Origin: Physcomitrium patens
Lineage: Eukaryota; Streptophyta; Bryopsida; Funariales; Funariaceae
Assembly (NCBI RefSeq): GCF_000002425.4
Contig: NC_037265.1
Span: forward strand, 1,222,835 to 1,286,834
Direction of reading: 5' to 3'
Length of the DNA stretch: 64,000 nt
Positions 47,431 to 60,332 of the stretch are shown piece by piece. The notes under the pieces are model-generated. The model was not told where the DNA came from. It saw only the letters and a program-made list of their open reading frames with translations, and did not search any database. Every line of letters begins with the position of its first letter. Position 1 is the stretch's first letter. The translations under genes were made by a program, and so were the position numbers.

Positions 47431-49330
47431 GTACATGAACTAAAAAAAGTACATGTACTAAATCAACAAAGTACTAATATTAATCTAATTATATATTTAA
47501 AATAGGCACAATATACATGAATGCCTATTATTCAACTTTTAATCTATGCCATCTTAATTTCTTGCTCTGAAGGGAGATTAAGAATATTTTTCAATATGGT
47601 CTTTATTTTGTCATTTTAGGCAGTTGTGAAGTTTTATTGCCTCACACATATGGGTGTGATATCTCCTATTCAAAATCAAAAGATACTTCACAATTGGGAT
47701 TAAGTAAGCAAGTACATGCATCCAAATATATCTTGTTTTTCATATGAACAATTGAGAAGTGGACAGGGGGCTGATAACCGTTGATTGGAGCAAAATTAAT
47801 GTTTGCATAATATATCAGGTCAAACACTAACAATAGCAAGATCATTTAATCAATTGTTATCAATTGTCACAATTTAATCATCTGCACAGCTTGCTATTTA
47901 TCAAAAGTGTGCTTCATGCATAGCTTTTTCTCTTCTGGACATTGGGTCTGTGTCCCATCTTTTGTTCCATGCCTTGAGCTGAACTAATTTGCACCTCCAA
48001 TGACCTCCATCCTCGATAGCTGAGCAAATATGCACATTCTGATATCAAGCATAGAATATGATTAAAAACTCCGGTCCAACATACATGAAGGTTGAATACT
48101 TAAAAGGAATGCACACTGATATAGAGAAACATACACTACAAAGAGTGGATTTGGTTGCCTAAAACACCGCAAAAGTCCAGATCAGCACACATTTTTTAAT
48201 GTCAAAAACAAAATCATTAGCTAATTGCATCGACTGGTTTAGGAAGCGGCAATACATTAGCTAATAGCATTGGATGTGTTCAGTTAGCACACACCTCAGA
48301 ATCTAATGTATAATCAAAAGAACAAAATTCCCAGTACCCTCAAATCTTGCAACATCAAAGCAAAGACTCATCACCGACTACCGATAATCAAACTGCAGAC
48401 AAACTCTCATCTAAACAAATCTAAAAAGAATCGCGATACGCTTGTGCTTGAAAATTAATTACAAATTATGAGCGTCGTTGCTCTTTTGTCCTGCTTAATC
48501 TCCTTCATGCCGCTCTCATGCTATCACCAGCAATCCAGGACAATGTAATCTTTTGATATGATCAACATTAACGTGCCCTATGAATTCTAGTTTTGGTTCA
48601 CACTTTTATGAAAACAAAGAGGAATGCATTCAGCGAATCATAACGCCGTTTTGTCTCGGATGTTTATCCCCTGAGCTATTTTATATAATAGAACCTCAAG
48701 CTTGTTCAAGAGAGCTTCAAAGTCTTCAGTACTCCTGTGCTTGATCGGATGCTTGTGACATAGACACCTAGAACCAACATAGGTAGTTTCAAATGATGTT
48801 GAAGAATGGTAGTGCTGTGAGCATTATTGAATTGGTGTGAAGTATAGGTCATATAAGTTAACGTCGGATCGCTGTGGTCGGTACAGCATCCTGCTTGGAG
48901 ATATTGAGTTACTCAGCTTTCTAGAAATACAGGTGATGGCAAATTCAGTACTACGCTCAGTAGGAAAATTCTAAAAATTGTGTAAATTCAGTAGCCGTCG
49001 TTGAAGAGGAGTGATTATTATACAAAAATTGTCAATGCATCGACATTTACAGCTCTTCCTTTGCCAAAAGATGATAAATATCCCGCAGGTCTACATCCTA
49101 GCTCATCTCTTATGCCTCTCCAATATCTTTCACTTGGTGATTTGTCAGTAACCGAACAACCATATCTGTTTTTGTCAATGACCTCACTGACATCGGATCA
49201 TAAGACTTGGTCACAGCCATTTTGGCCTCCGCCCACTAACAAAGCAAATCGTTATGTACTACGCGGAAAGTGGATTTTCATCTTGTGTTAACATATTTTG
49301 CCTGCCTGAACATGCTCGTCTCCGCGTGAT
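47431..49330. other. Flank of gene island 3, no supported gene
   Basis: Composition rises gradually towards the bHLH gene. From about 48440 on, the minus strand is likely to include the bHLH 3'UTR and terminator. An open plus-strand frame at 49001-49291 has no motif and lies antisense to this flank, so I leave it uncalled. Confidence 0.45.
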
Positions 49331-51342
49331 CTAATACTGCGGTAAACCAAAGTTGGTGATGATACTCTGCAAAGCGCTATGTAAGTCGTTGTTGAGAACC
49401 TCCGCGTTCTGTGATGCCTGCACATGTCATCGATTCAGTGAATAAAATGTCGAATATCAACTACTTGGCAACCATCGTCGCATTCATTGCACCAAAGATG
49501 CAACTGCTCCTTGCATTGTAGATTTATAACGTCCAGTACAGGGTGACTTCTCAGATACCCTTACGTTGTAACACTTGGGTGGGAGCAGAATTTCCTGCTA
49601 ATCGTTTGTAATATCAAAAGCACGAAAATTTGTAACTTCCCGAATTGAACATCTTTAGGCAAGAATTAACGAGGAAACTAAAAAACAAAACAATACTGGT
49701 GGAAACCTCGCGGACTGGGTGTAACCACGTTCTGAAGAACCACTCTGTGTCACGACCTCATTGACACGAAAGGATATCGCATCTTTGTTCAAGTATTTCA
49801 TTGGTTCAAAATGTGGGGGATGAAGTTTTTACCTGGCAATGCAAGCAATGGAAAACGGAGGTGCTGCTGGTGGAGATGGTTGCGTTGATGACGTCCAGTT
49901 GGTGCTTGTGAATTGTAACCAGCAGCTGTTGCAGCAGACCTTGGCGCCCTCGCGGGCTGCTGGTGGTGATGAACACGTTCAGGCCGCACACATGGAGCCC
50001 TACGTTGGTCCCCAAGTAGGATTGTAGGCACGACTCCTTGCCCGGAGGCGGCAATGCAGTGATCGCCGTCATGGATGATGGGTCGAAGTTCGAATGGTCC
50101 ACTAATGTTAGTCCGCTGTTGTTCGACACGAACATACCCGGTCTCGCTAACACAGCAGCCATCACCTGCTGGCGCTTCTTCGTGAGCATCTCCAGCTTCA
50201 CTTGCAGCGACTGGATGTACTTGATGATTTCCCCGATCACTGTCGATTTGTCGGTCTGTCACCACGAAGTTGCAACAAAGAAATCCAGAAAAGTTCAGAA
50301 TTTTAAATAGTAATAATGAACATTTTTGCATTAGTTTGTGTTTTCTAAGAAACCAGCCGACGTACCTTTGAGGTGGGATGAGGGAGAAGGTTCCGGAGTC
50401 TGGTGAAGAGGCAATTCATGCCTTTGCGACGCTCCCGTTCGGACCAGATATGATTCTCCCGTTGCGACACAGGCCTCTTCCCGCTCCCCTTGGATTTTTT
50501 CACTCCAAGCTGGTTCGTCTTCTCCTTCACAAGCCGCAATTCGGAGGGGCTCGTGGGCGCGCTCACTGATTCCCCCTTTTCCAGTCGTTGACTTTCTTTT
50601 CTTCCGGCACTTTTTGTGCACGAAAGCGACACTAAGATTGGGGCGACGCTCACCACTGCCATCGCAGGTTCTGGGTGTTCGCTAACCAAGCCCAGGTCGG
50701 AGACGTCGACGTTGACAGTTTCTCGACGCCATGATTCCATCTCATTGCCTGTAGAGAACGACGCAGAATTATTCAAAGCACCGGTTTTCGTGTCACAGCC
50801 GATTTGACCTTCATCTGCAGAATGAAATCCACATTATGATCAGGAAATGAGCTCTCCTCGAATGGGACTGAAAAACATGCGTACAGTTTTGCTGCCACCA
50901 AATACCGATCAAAGAGACAATTGGTGGAGAGGGGTGTAGCCATACTCCGTTGGGTTAGAATATCGGTGGGCAAGGCGGCCTGAACAGTGATGGGAGGCCA
51001 CCAAGTATCGGACTGGAAGTCGACGAGTTGGGAGAACACACACCCCGTGCTGATCCCAGTGCTGTCGCTGACAGCACCCACCGGCATCTCCGTTCGCTGC
51101 TGACAACTATTCAACCCACAGTTACGGGTGACAAACTCCGAGGCTCCAGTGCTGGCAGGAAACCAGCTCTCCATGTCCACGACCGTCGCACTCGGAGGCG
51201 CATTCGATCGGCAGTGCGCACGGGCTGTGGAAGGCGGCAGCGCGTTGAAATTTAGTTGAGTTGGGTACGTCGACTGCAGACCCACTTGCCTCGCTTGAGA
51301 TTGAGAAGGCATGGCTCGATCGGTGCTTGCCAATCTCTTCAA
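49331..51342 (-). CDS. bHLH transcription factor with ACT-like C-terminus (ZHOUPI/bHLH95-like)
   Basis: Sequence-specific nuclear DNA-binding protein. Exons on the minus strand: 51342 down to about 50780 (probable N-terminal exon), 50748-50366, 50255-49833 and 49417-49331. The last two junctions are phase 0, with GT-AG sites. The basic region and helix-loop-helix span the second intron: NHIWSERERRKGMNCLFTRL, RNLLPHPTSK, TDKSTVIGEIIKYIQSLQ. The E-box contact residues His, Glu and Arg are present. Near the end, GLHVCGLNVFITTSSP, QGLLQQLLVTIHKHQLDVIN and FHCLHCQ form an ACT-like dimerisation domain as in ZHOUPI/RGE1. The terminal exon gives ASQNAEVLNNDLHSALQS and ends FGLPQY. The join of the first two exons does not keep frame at any good donor, so the N-terminus (start MKRLAST or MESWRRE) is open. 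A total of about 480 aa is likely. Confidence 0.8.
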
Positions 51343-51478
51343 CTTCGATCAATCCCTGCGGTTCCAACTGCTTCTAGAAAGCTCAAATTGCATGTACACA
51401 CACACCAAAAGTGTAATTCTCAGCTTCAAACCAGCTTCCACGCCGGCTTGATCCACCGCGCAGTCATCACAATTCCGC

Positions 51479-51690
51479 TCATTCAAAACTAAGGAGCATC
51501 CCTCGAGTTACACATTGTCTGGAACGGCTTGAGCTTTTGCTGCTGCTACTGCTCTCTGGCTCTCTATCTCCCTCGGACTCCCTCTCTCGCTGGCTCTCTC
51601 GTCTCTTGTACACTGCAGCAGAGGGCAAAGTTCCTGAAAAAGGTTCGATTGATTGAAGAATCCGAGCTATGGTGTCACTATATAAGGCTT
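51479..51690 (-). promoter_or_regulatory. Probable core promoter and GA-rich leader of the bHLH gene
   Basis: A TATA box sits at 51678-51687 (ctatataagg on plus, ccttatatag on minus). It is followed on the minus strand by a GA-rich tract over 51545-51600 (gagagagccagcgagagagg), like GA/CT elements in plant leaders. It is about 340 bp before the first candidate ATG. The TATA word is better on the plus strand, so divergent transcription is possible. Confidence 0.4.
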
Positions 51691-52440
51691 GCGGCGATGC
51701 CCCGGCGAGAGGGCCCCACCCGCCGGGATATAGCTTCTCCAACACTTCAGGCTACCTGCGGCTCGGGTTGCAAAAACGAAACGATCGATTGCGTCGTCAA
51801 ACCGGAATCGTCCGCCGCATCAAGTGGCCTGCCTGCCCTGCCCCAGTGTCCCACTCACTCAGGCTGCTCCTGCTTCTGCTTTCTACTGCTGCAGTCAGAA
51901 AGTAGTAGGCTCGGATCCCTCCGCAAACCGGCAAAGAAACCTGCGTCCCGACCAGGCCCTGGGATTGAGGAGCGCGTGCCTGAAGTTACCCGGCACTCTT
52001 GTACCACCATCTCCAGGCTCGCCCGCCTTTCCTTCCTCTTCTCCGCTTGCACTCCCCCCCCCCCCCCCCAGTTCCCAATACTACTTCCTTCCCCCCACGG
52101 TACACACAGTCCGGCCCCCCAACCCCAACCTCCGCTATCTTTGGCGATACCTTGCTAACTAGCTAACTAGCTTTGTAGCTAATGTTGGCCCCATCCCCAC
52201 CCTTGCCTTCGCAGCTGTGGATGGCGTCTATCTCCCCCACCGATGCGGCTCCCTTTGCCGTGGCCGGCGGCTGTTGATGTAGCCCTCCCAGCCGCGCCCT
52301 GTTGTGCACACTCGACCTTTATCTCGCGTCTTTGTTGTCGTGGAGAATATTCGTTTATTGGATTCCTTTTCAGCCTGGTGCCCCCTTTTGGGAGATGCAA
52401 TCCCAGTTGCACTGACACTATTAGTAATACTATGTTTTGA
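51691..52440. other. GC-rich upstream stretch, open frames on both strands
   Basis: C-rich DNA with a C16 homopolymer (52054-52069) and the tandem 'gctaactagctaactag' at 52153-52172. Open frames on both strands have no family motif and reflect composition. It may be promoter or leader DNA. Confidence 0.4.
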
Positions 52441-55250
52441 AAACTTAACGTGAGGAATTCCTAATAAACTGATTAATAAATAAATAAAAAGGACAAGGTT
52501 TTCTTTCCTATTTTGATTGGTGTTGCTCATGGAACATTCCTTTTTGGTTAAATAGTTTGTATTCACGTAATGGGATAAGTATTTTGATGCCTAATATTTC
52601 GAACCAAAATTTGAAACTTACTCTGATATAAAATAATGTACAGTTACCGATGAAGATTCTAGATTTAAAAAAAAAAAAAAAAAAAAATCAAAAATCAAAA
52701 TTGGGAGCTTAAAACTTGGAAAGGAATTCAAAATTGAAATTGTTGAGTAGCTAAAGAATAAATTTGTAAAACTGTTGTGATTATTTTTGAGAATTTTCCG
52801 ATTGAAAATATCAGTATTATAGGAAATTTCCTTCTTCTTTTTTAAACAATGTTCATAAGAAAAGAACATCTGTTTTTTTAAAGCATTTTCTAGTTTCATG
52901 GGTGATTTGAAAGCATTCAAGCACTAAGCTGTTTGGAAGAAGAATGATGTTAAGATCATTTAATGTTTTAAATCTTGATGAAATTAATAAATAAACAAAC
53001 TGGCATCAATGTATTTTAATGAAAATAAGATGGTAATTTTAATTGGTATGAGGTCAGAAAAGAAAATAGATCCATTGAAGTAATTTTACAAAAAATAACA
53101 ACAGATGGACTTGTAGGTGTGTTTTCTTTTGTTTTTTTTTTTAAAACAATTCAGTGGTAAAATTTGAAAACCAGGAAATTTTTATACATTATATTACAAA
53201 AGAAACAATTAATTTGCTACACTTTCTAAAGTTTTGAATGGGCTGCAGTGTCGAGGTTATTTTACAAAGTATTGGAGCTATATTGTGGAAACTTCATCAC
53301 GGTTACTAACTTGTAAAAGCTCGTGTTCATAATTTCTTCAACTATAAACCATAGCAGACATTTTTACAAATAAAACAAAGTAAATTAGATTAATATTATT
53401 CTAATCAAAATAAATATTTGTTTTTTTTATTTTTTTAAGATGGTTTGAAAGTTTACCTCGAGCATCAAAAATGGTTGAAAAGTGGCAATGGAAACAAGTT
53501 GGTGAATCAAAAAATTTAAATAAAATACATTGAAATGGAGTGTTTCAATGAAGTGTGATAGGTTGAAAATTATGAAATAAAAAAATGTTTTAAAATTCAA
53601 TGTTTGTTGTATGTACAAGTTAAAAATACCCCATTTTTATAAAAACAAGGAAAAGGTGGTCTGTAAGAAATACTAATTATAAAATACACATCTATGATAC
53701 AATCCTTGCAAATATGAGCTAAACACTAACACCATCACAGCTTGAATGACTGTAAATTTGTATGTATTTATTTTATTCTAAGGAAAATCAAACTCCTTTT
53801 CAGTGAGAATTCGAGTGTTAGTTTAGGGAGTTGTGCACTAATAGAAGCCATGCCAGGAACGAGGAGGGGTGTGGGGACCTAATGCAGAGCATGCCAAAGT
53901 AGCGCCAAGTTGGCTGTTGGAAACAGAATTGACACCCCAGTCGTACAAAGGTTTCTAAACATGGGGTGGCGTGCCCATTGGAAAAAAAACAGGACAAGGA
54001 ATACAAAATGAAGCGCAAGTGCTATAATAAACAAAACAAAACAAAAATAAACAAAACCCAAAAATCTCATCTGCTATGAAGAAGGATTGTATGGAAGCAT
54101 GGGGAACTGGGATTTAGGGCTGTCATTACCCATTCCCTTTTTCTTTATGTTTTTTTTTTCCAGTCTAGTGAGAGAGTAGCTCTGTATCACTCCCTCCTTT
54201 CTCTGCACATTACATTACAATATACAAATGCAATAGAGTATGCAGTCTGACAGGGTTTCTTAAAGGAGAGGGAGGATGATGATAATATACAAACCCTTGG
54301 TTCCCATTTGAGTAACAAGCACAGACTTGGAAGGCACATGGAAGCATTGCCTGCTCTCCCTTTCTATGTTTCTTTCTTTTCTTCTTATCTTTTTTGGTTT
54401 TTGGGGGGTTTTGAAAGTGGGTTGTGAAGTTTAGGGCAGTGTGAAGTAGTCCAAGGAGTGTAGGGACACATGAAAAGGGAACAAAGTGGGGGAAAGGGGA
54501 GTTATGGACAAAAGGAGCAAATGCCTCATGCTCTGCAGGCACATACAGACAGACACACCCAGACAGCCCTAGACAAAGCAGCAGCAGCAGCAGCAGCAGC
54601 CAGCCCTAAACCTGCACAGCCCCCCTCCCTCTGTAATCGTGTGGGTCTCTGTCTCTCTTTACCTTTCTCTGCTTTGCTCTCTCACACTGGAAGCTCTCAC
54701 CCAACACCACAAGAAGACCGTATCACAAGAGAACAGGAGGAGAAATGAATCTATACCTATATATATATATATATATATATTTATTTATTTGTAGGAATGA
54801 AACTGAAAATTTATTATTATTGTTGTTAGACTCAAAATTTGAAAACACAAATGTGCATACTGGGTCTGTGGATGTGTAAAGTTGAACACAAATTTCATAC
54901 ATAATAATTTGGGTCATGCATTATGCATCAATAATGAACTGTGTTTCTTATCATGGAGATTTGGGTGTGCGCTTGTTGTGGTAGGTTAGGAAATGATTGA
55001 TCAATGGAAGTATGTGCTTTTGAAACAGATATTCCAACCCAAATGGGTTCTTGTGACAAGATTCCTGCGGAAGTTCTTGAATCAAAGAATATAACAGATG
55101 AGTTGGAATGAACATATAATCGTAGTCTTTCTCTATTTCTAATTTGATATTACAGCTTTGCATAACGGCTAGTGTATGGAATGCCTCTTGTCCTCAAATG
55201 AAGTTATATTATTTCGTTTTAATATTTATTATTTATTATTTTAAAAAAAA
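52441..55250. other. Non-coding island DNA with low-complexity tracts
   Basis: Moderate composition with little transposon wording. It contains A run 52663-52687, (AGC)n at 54579-54601 and (AT)n at 54759-54780. 53800-54720 is nearly balanced and may be an untranslated leader or non-coding transcript. 54990-55110 has two competing open plus frames and no recognisable family. Confidence 0.4.
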
Positions 55251-56010
55251 GTTAACAACACATAGAATCTGATTCCATGTTTGAACCACAACCACAGAAC
55301 GATCCCTGAAATCCCCTGTTCTTTTTCACATCAACCTGACTCAATAAAATTTGTAACTCTAAACCATGAAACCCTAAGAAAGGGTATTTAGGGTTACAGC
55401 TGAGGGAAAGAGCTCGAGGGTGCCTTGGTGGAGAAAGCAGGGTTTGCCTCCCACAAGCTTCGCCTGTGCGAAACCACGGCAGCGAGGGAGGATTCCGAAA
55501 GGAGAGACGATGCCTTGGTTCTTTCATGCTCTGGCGCCTGAAGCAGAGCAACAGAAGCGGGCGGGCGCGAGGGTGTGCGGGGAAGTCAACAACAATCTCA
55601 TCGGACGTGCCGGCAATTCCTGGAGAATTGTACTCCACACGGAGGCCGAGGCCGCGGAAACCCAATCCCAGGGGCTATCTATGCCCGTTTCCCTGGCCCA
55701 AGAGGGCGCGGTGGCCATTGCCCATCTTAATGCGGCGAGGGGATGCTCGAATCCCCTCCTTCTCACAGCAGAAGAAGGCATCGGACGCGGAGCCTGTTCC
55801 TACAGTTCGTGGCCAGTGTGAACAGGGCCACAGTTCCAGAGCGTTATCTAAGCCTCTGTGCCACCTGGACGGGCATGCAGTGAGTGACGTGGCCCTTCAC
55901 ACACCCACCGATGGCCACATCGGCAGGGCAGGGCAGGGCCACATCAGCATTTTTCCTTTAATGGGGAGGGGCACCTTACTCTTCCTTATTCGCCATTCTC
56001 TCCAATTTTG
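55251..56010. other. GC-rich block with telo-box-like words
   Basis: About 60% GC between 55400 and 55950, open in several frames on both strands, which is what composition alone gives. The minus strand carries AACCCTAAA (55385-55393) and TTAGGGTTTC (55370-55379). These are telo-box-like words typical of 5' regions of plant housekeeping genes. 55928-55944 holds gcagg repeated three times. A minus-strand promoter or leader is plausible, but no following exon is identified. Confidence 0.35.
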
Positions 56011-56547
56011 AGTTAAGTGCACTTGTGTGTGTGAATGCGATGGTGTGAGTGATTACATGTTTGGGAACCTTTTTTTATTACTTTTCATAAATAAAAAATA
56101 ATTAATAATAAAGAAAAAAATTCTTTACTTCGGTTGTTTTCATGCATATGAATGTTTATAATATATTTTCAATGGTTTTTGATTTGTTACGTGAAACATG
56201 AAAAAAACACATTATATGCACATAATTATTTCGAAAATTAAACCATAAAAAAATTTCATAGATGATAGTGAGTTGTTGTATTTAAAGAAACTGGAATACG
56301 AGTCTACTTCTTCTTCTTCTTCTTCTTCTTCTTTTTTTTTTTTTTTTTTTTTTTGTTAACTCAGAATTTCTCTCGGGCAACAAATATAAGTTTTAGAAAA
56401 TCAGGTTATCACTTTTTCGTTTATCGTTTTTCATTTTTTTCATTTTTTTTCTTTTTTCTTTTTCTTGGAATTTTCTTGAGCAACAGCTTGAGTGTAAGAT
56501 AACCTCAACTTATGTTGGTACTTAAGATGTATAGTAAAGACAAGTTG

Positions 56548-56581
<34 letters not shown>

Positions 56582-58640
56582 ATAAGAAGCATCAATGTGT
56601 TAAGTAGAAATAAATAATAAAATTATTATTAATAAAATCATCATTGCATGTGTTTTTGTTTGATTTTGACTATAATTTATTTATTTATTTATAGATTAAA
56701 GATAAGTGTTCAAAAAAACGACTACATAAATAAATAAATTTATACACATGGGAGAAAGAAAATAAAAACATGTTAAGACTCGAACATAGAAAAGTCGAAA
56801 TACAAGAAAGTTTGTAATCTACATAGTGAATAAAGACACAAGAGAAAATAATCATAATCTAGTGTTATTATCTGCAAGACTAGAAGTTCGTTGTATAGAA
56901 CCTTCTATTGATATGTGACACAAACAACAAAAAGAAATATTATCATGAAAATTTTGAAGTTTTTAGAGTACCAAAAAAATAACATGAAACATTTCACACA
57001 ATCTTGGATGGTTCTGTGTAAACATTAGAAATATTAGCTTCCATTTTGGCGACAAATATCACAGAAAATGATTATATATGTAATTTCCATATTTTCTTTT
57101 CATTTCTTTTATCTTTCTGTGATTTTATATGGTTCTTTGGGATTATTTATTACTTTGAGATTGTATATTGGATACACTAATTTCTAATTTTGCACTAAAT
57201 CCAATTCTTGATATTTGTGTTGCAAATTAAATAATGTGCAGAATATTGTAAAACAATCAAGGATATGGGAATCATCTGTTGAAGAAAAATACATCACAAT
57301 AAGTCAGTACATGAGAGAAGCCATTTGGAAAAAAAATTCCAGACATTGAGTATATAAGAATAAAAATAAAATAAAATAAAATACCTCATTTATTGTGTGA
57401 AACAATCAAAGGTATAGTGTACCTGCAAGTAATATCAAACATTATTTAAGAATCATACTTATAAATGTCCAAATTTGCTTTGTTTGTGAAAGGATTAAAA
57501 TTGACGTTGGAAGCATAAAATATTACACAACATCCCTTGTCATTGCTATTTTATTCAACAAAGTGCTCACATTGAATCATCATTAAATTAGCACATGATC
57601 AATGGAATGATATTTTCTCAAAGTTGCAAAGTGGAAATGTTAAAGAGTTACGTATTTGAGCATGTAGTAAACTGGAGTATGTTAACAAAATTATGAACTT
57701 AAAAAATAAAATAAAATAAAATAAAAAATCAAACAAGCAAAGCTTTGTATGTAACTGAAGTAATACCCAATGCCCTCTCTGAAAGCAGATTGTTCATTAG
57801 CCAATTATAATGATTTTAGTGGAGTATTAAATCAACCAATTTGTGTTGTATTGTATTGTATACATACATACATGATTGTGATTGATTGAAAATCTTCTTT
57901 TCTTAATGATTTTAAGAAAAAGAAAAAAAATGGTCTTGAAGATAAGTTGTCTTTTAAACATGGAAAATAAAATAAAACATGGTTATTAATAAAGTATGGA
58001 AATTTGTAGAGATGACAATATTTGTGGTTTACTTAGTGAGATTTTTTTTTACAAGTTTATAAACCACACAAGATTCATAGATTTGTGAAACATATTAAAA
58101 ATATTTTTATAAAATTATTAATAGATGAAATTACTAGAAATATATCATTTACTATGTATGAGTTTTTTAAAATATAATTTTTTTTAAAAAATAATATTTT
58201 TGCAAGTTCAATAAAAATTAACACTTATATATATATATATATATATATATAATAGAAGTTTTCCTATTAAGGTTAAAAGAGATTGAATACTTTTTTTTGT
58301 TCAAAAAAAAAAATTTAAAGAAAAAAAATTAGTATGCAATTTCTATGGTACTTTAATTATAAATACTATATTCTTGAGAGAATATGAATATCATTTACTT
58401 TAATTATAAAATTCAACAGCTATGTGAAGCTCTAACATCAAAAGAATTGAGTCATAATTGTAGTACTTGAAGCCATTCTACCTTAGACTTCTTGATGTCT
58501 TGATTCCATAGCTCAATTTGAATAGAAAAAAAATTGATGTGCAGAAAGCTGTAGTGAGACAACAACAATAATTAAAGTAGTTGATTCATTCCAAACTACC
58601 TCAACATCTCTTTCATTTCCAACCTATAGGATAGGATATT
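56011..58640. other. AT-rich stretch with microsatellites, no gene seen
   Basis: Includes (TTC)n plus a T run at 56307-56354, (AT)n at 56551-56577 and 58227-58251, and (ataaa)n at 57367-57381 and 57702-57726. No coding sense. Confidence 0.5.
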
Positions 58641-58649
58641 TTTGTTTGG

Positions 58650-59190
58650 TGTTAAGGACAAGAACTCAAAGAAGATATATAAGCAAGTGAAAAACGAATG
58701 AAAGAGAGATGACAAACTAGAAATAAGAAAGTAAATATATTTGATAAGAAACTAAAATAGCTATTGCCAAAGGCTAGAAAACTAGAGACTCTTGAAATTA
58801 AAATAGAAGCAAGAAAAGAATTGATAAGAATAAAGAAGACTTCACTCTTATCTCTATATATAATATCTACGTAAAAACTATATGAAAATGTTCTATTGCA
58901 CCTCTAACTTGTGTCTAATTTGTAAGATCCATGTCTTAACTTATAAAGCACGTTTTCAATATGTAAACTTTATTATTAGCTTAAATCATAAGCTATCAAT
59001 ATATGTGATATGTGGCTAATTTATTGGCCAAGTTTCTAATCTATCAATCACTTATAGACATGTATAAAGATGAAATCACATGTATAAAGCTTCTAAGAAG
59101 CTTTTCCATAAGATATTATCAAATTAATCTACTTTTATCTAATTCTACTTATTTATATTATTTAGGTAATTATAAGTATATTTGTGACAT
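58650..59190 (-). repeat. 3' LTR of copy D
   Basis: 'agctattgccaaaggctaga', 'aagcaagaaaagaattgata', 'aagacttcactcttatctc', TATATATAA (58854-58862), 'atgaaaatgttctattgcac', 'ggccaagtttctaatctatc', 'tataaagcttctaagaagct' and an end at 'atatttgtgaca' (59190). TATA and R blocks correspond to copies B and C. Confidence 0.8.
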
Positions 59191-59230
59191 TATTCTTTTT
59201 TCTATGGATGAGTCCTACGAGGAACAACGA

Positions 59231-59280
59231 TCACATATTGAAGAAGTCTAAGATGCAACAAATTTTATTTATCACATACT
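59231..59280 (-). pseudogene. ORF3 tail, copy D
   Basis: On the minus strand it reads YVINKICCILDFFNM-stop, then SLFLVGLIHRKKNNV up to the LTR. It matches SEYVANIICRIMDFLNI-stop (B) and SEYVANTICHILDYINM-stop (C), with the TGA at the same place in all three. The codons upstream are deleted. Confidence 0.6.
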
Positions 59281-60146
59281 TAGAATATTGTTTCCTTTGT
59301 CTTGATTTTGATAGATGTCATCAATAAAAAATATTAATCTTTTCTATTATATTTATAAGATTTTTACCTAGATTCCATATGTTTTCACTAATATTATATT
59401 TATTCTAATGAATAAGCTATATTAACCTATTTTTGATACCACTTTAAGTCTAATACTTCTTCAATTTTAAGCTCTTACTATTATCTACTTCTATAGGAAG
59501 ATGTGGCATTTGTTATCTTTTTGATGTATTAATTGTTGTATATGGCTCAAAAAATGATACATAAAATATTGGATGGATTTTGATTGACTTTGATACGTGT
59601 AATCAATAAGCAACTAGATTGATTCATTCACAAATAGAAAAAAGTCCAAACTTATGATAATCTAATTTGCCACAAGAATAAATAGTCTTAATATTATAAT
59701 AAAGTAATCATACTTTATTATCCATACTGAATTATGGTTGTTTTTTGCAATAGGCATTTATGTTAATCTTTTATTGTTCTTGAGCTTCTTTTAACTACAC
59801 TTTTATTATTGCATGTAACTCTACTAAAGGATTTTTTAAAATATTTTGACATAGGATTATCAACTTTTGAAAAATCAAAAGTATTAAATTATAGATGATA
59901 ACCATAATTGGTAAAAAAATATATTTTGATAAGTAGAAGAATATTTTAAATTATTATACATAAAATTTGCCAATGTTAAAAGAGTTTTCTAATCATTTTA
60001 ATGATAGTTGATGGCATACCTCAAATATTTCTCTAGAACTTAATTTACTTATTCTATTTATCCATCAATTTAAAGATAATGGATCAAAGATAATTTTTAT
60101 CTATTTTTAATATCTTAAAAATAATTCTTCAAAATCTTGATATAAA

Positions 60147-60332
60147 TTATGTTCTTCTAGCTAATATAATATTATTTGAAAATCTATGATAGTAATAGAT
60201 ATTGATCAAGAAAAACTTAGCTATTTCTTTACTTGAAATAGATTTTATATATAATACAAAATGTGCCATTTTGGTGAAACAATCTATTATCACAAATATA
60301 GAGTTATATGAACTTGAACTTGAAAGATTCAT
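60147..60332 (-). pseudogene. Integrase core fragment, copy D
   Basis: MNLSSSSSYNSIFVIIDCFT then KMAHFVLYIKSISSKEIAKF. It aligns with VLDSYDFIFLTIDRFIKIVH of copy B. The catalytic Asp in the IDCF motif is kept. Confidence 0.75.

Noticed and set aside
49001..49291. A 96-codon plus-strand frame.
   Set aside because: No motif. It lies in the likely 3' flank of the bHLH gene.
49839..50807. Several plus-strand frames opposite the bHLH exons.
   Set aside because: Shadow frames of GC-rich coding DNA. The minus strand carries the bHLH and ACT-like motifs.
51529..52162. Overlapping plus-strand frames of 209 and 112 codons rich in Ser, Pro and Leu.
   Set aside because: The repeated CT-rich and poly-C sequence makes open frames in all phases. 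No domain is recognisable, and they overlap the bHLH promoter region.
55420..56011. Plus-strand frames of 133 and 181 codons in the GC-rich block.
   Set aside because: Openness is equally good on the minus strand and no conserved protein pattern appears. Left as an unassigned block.
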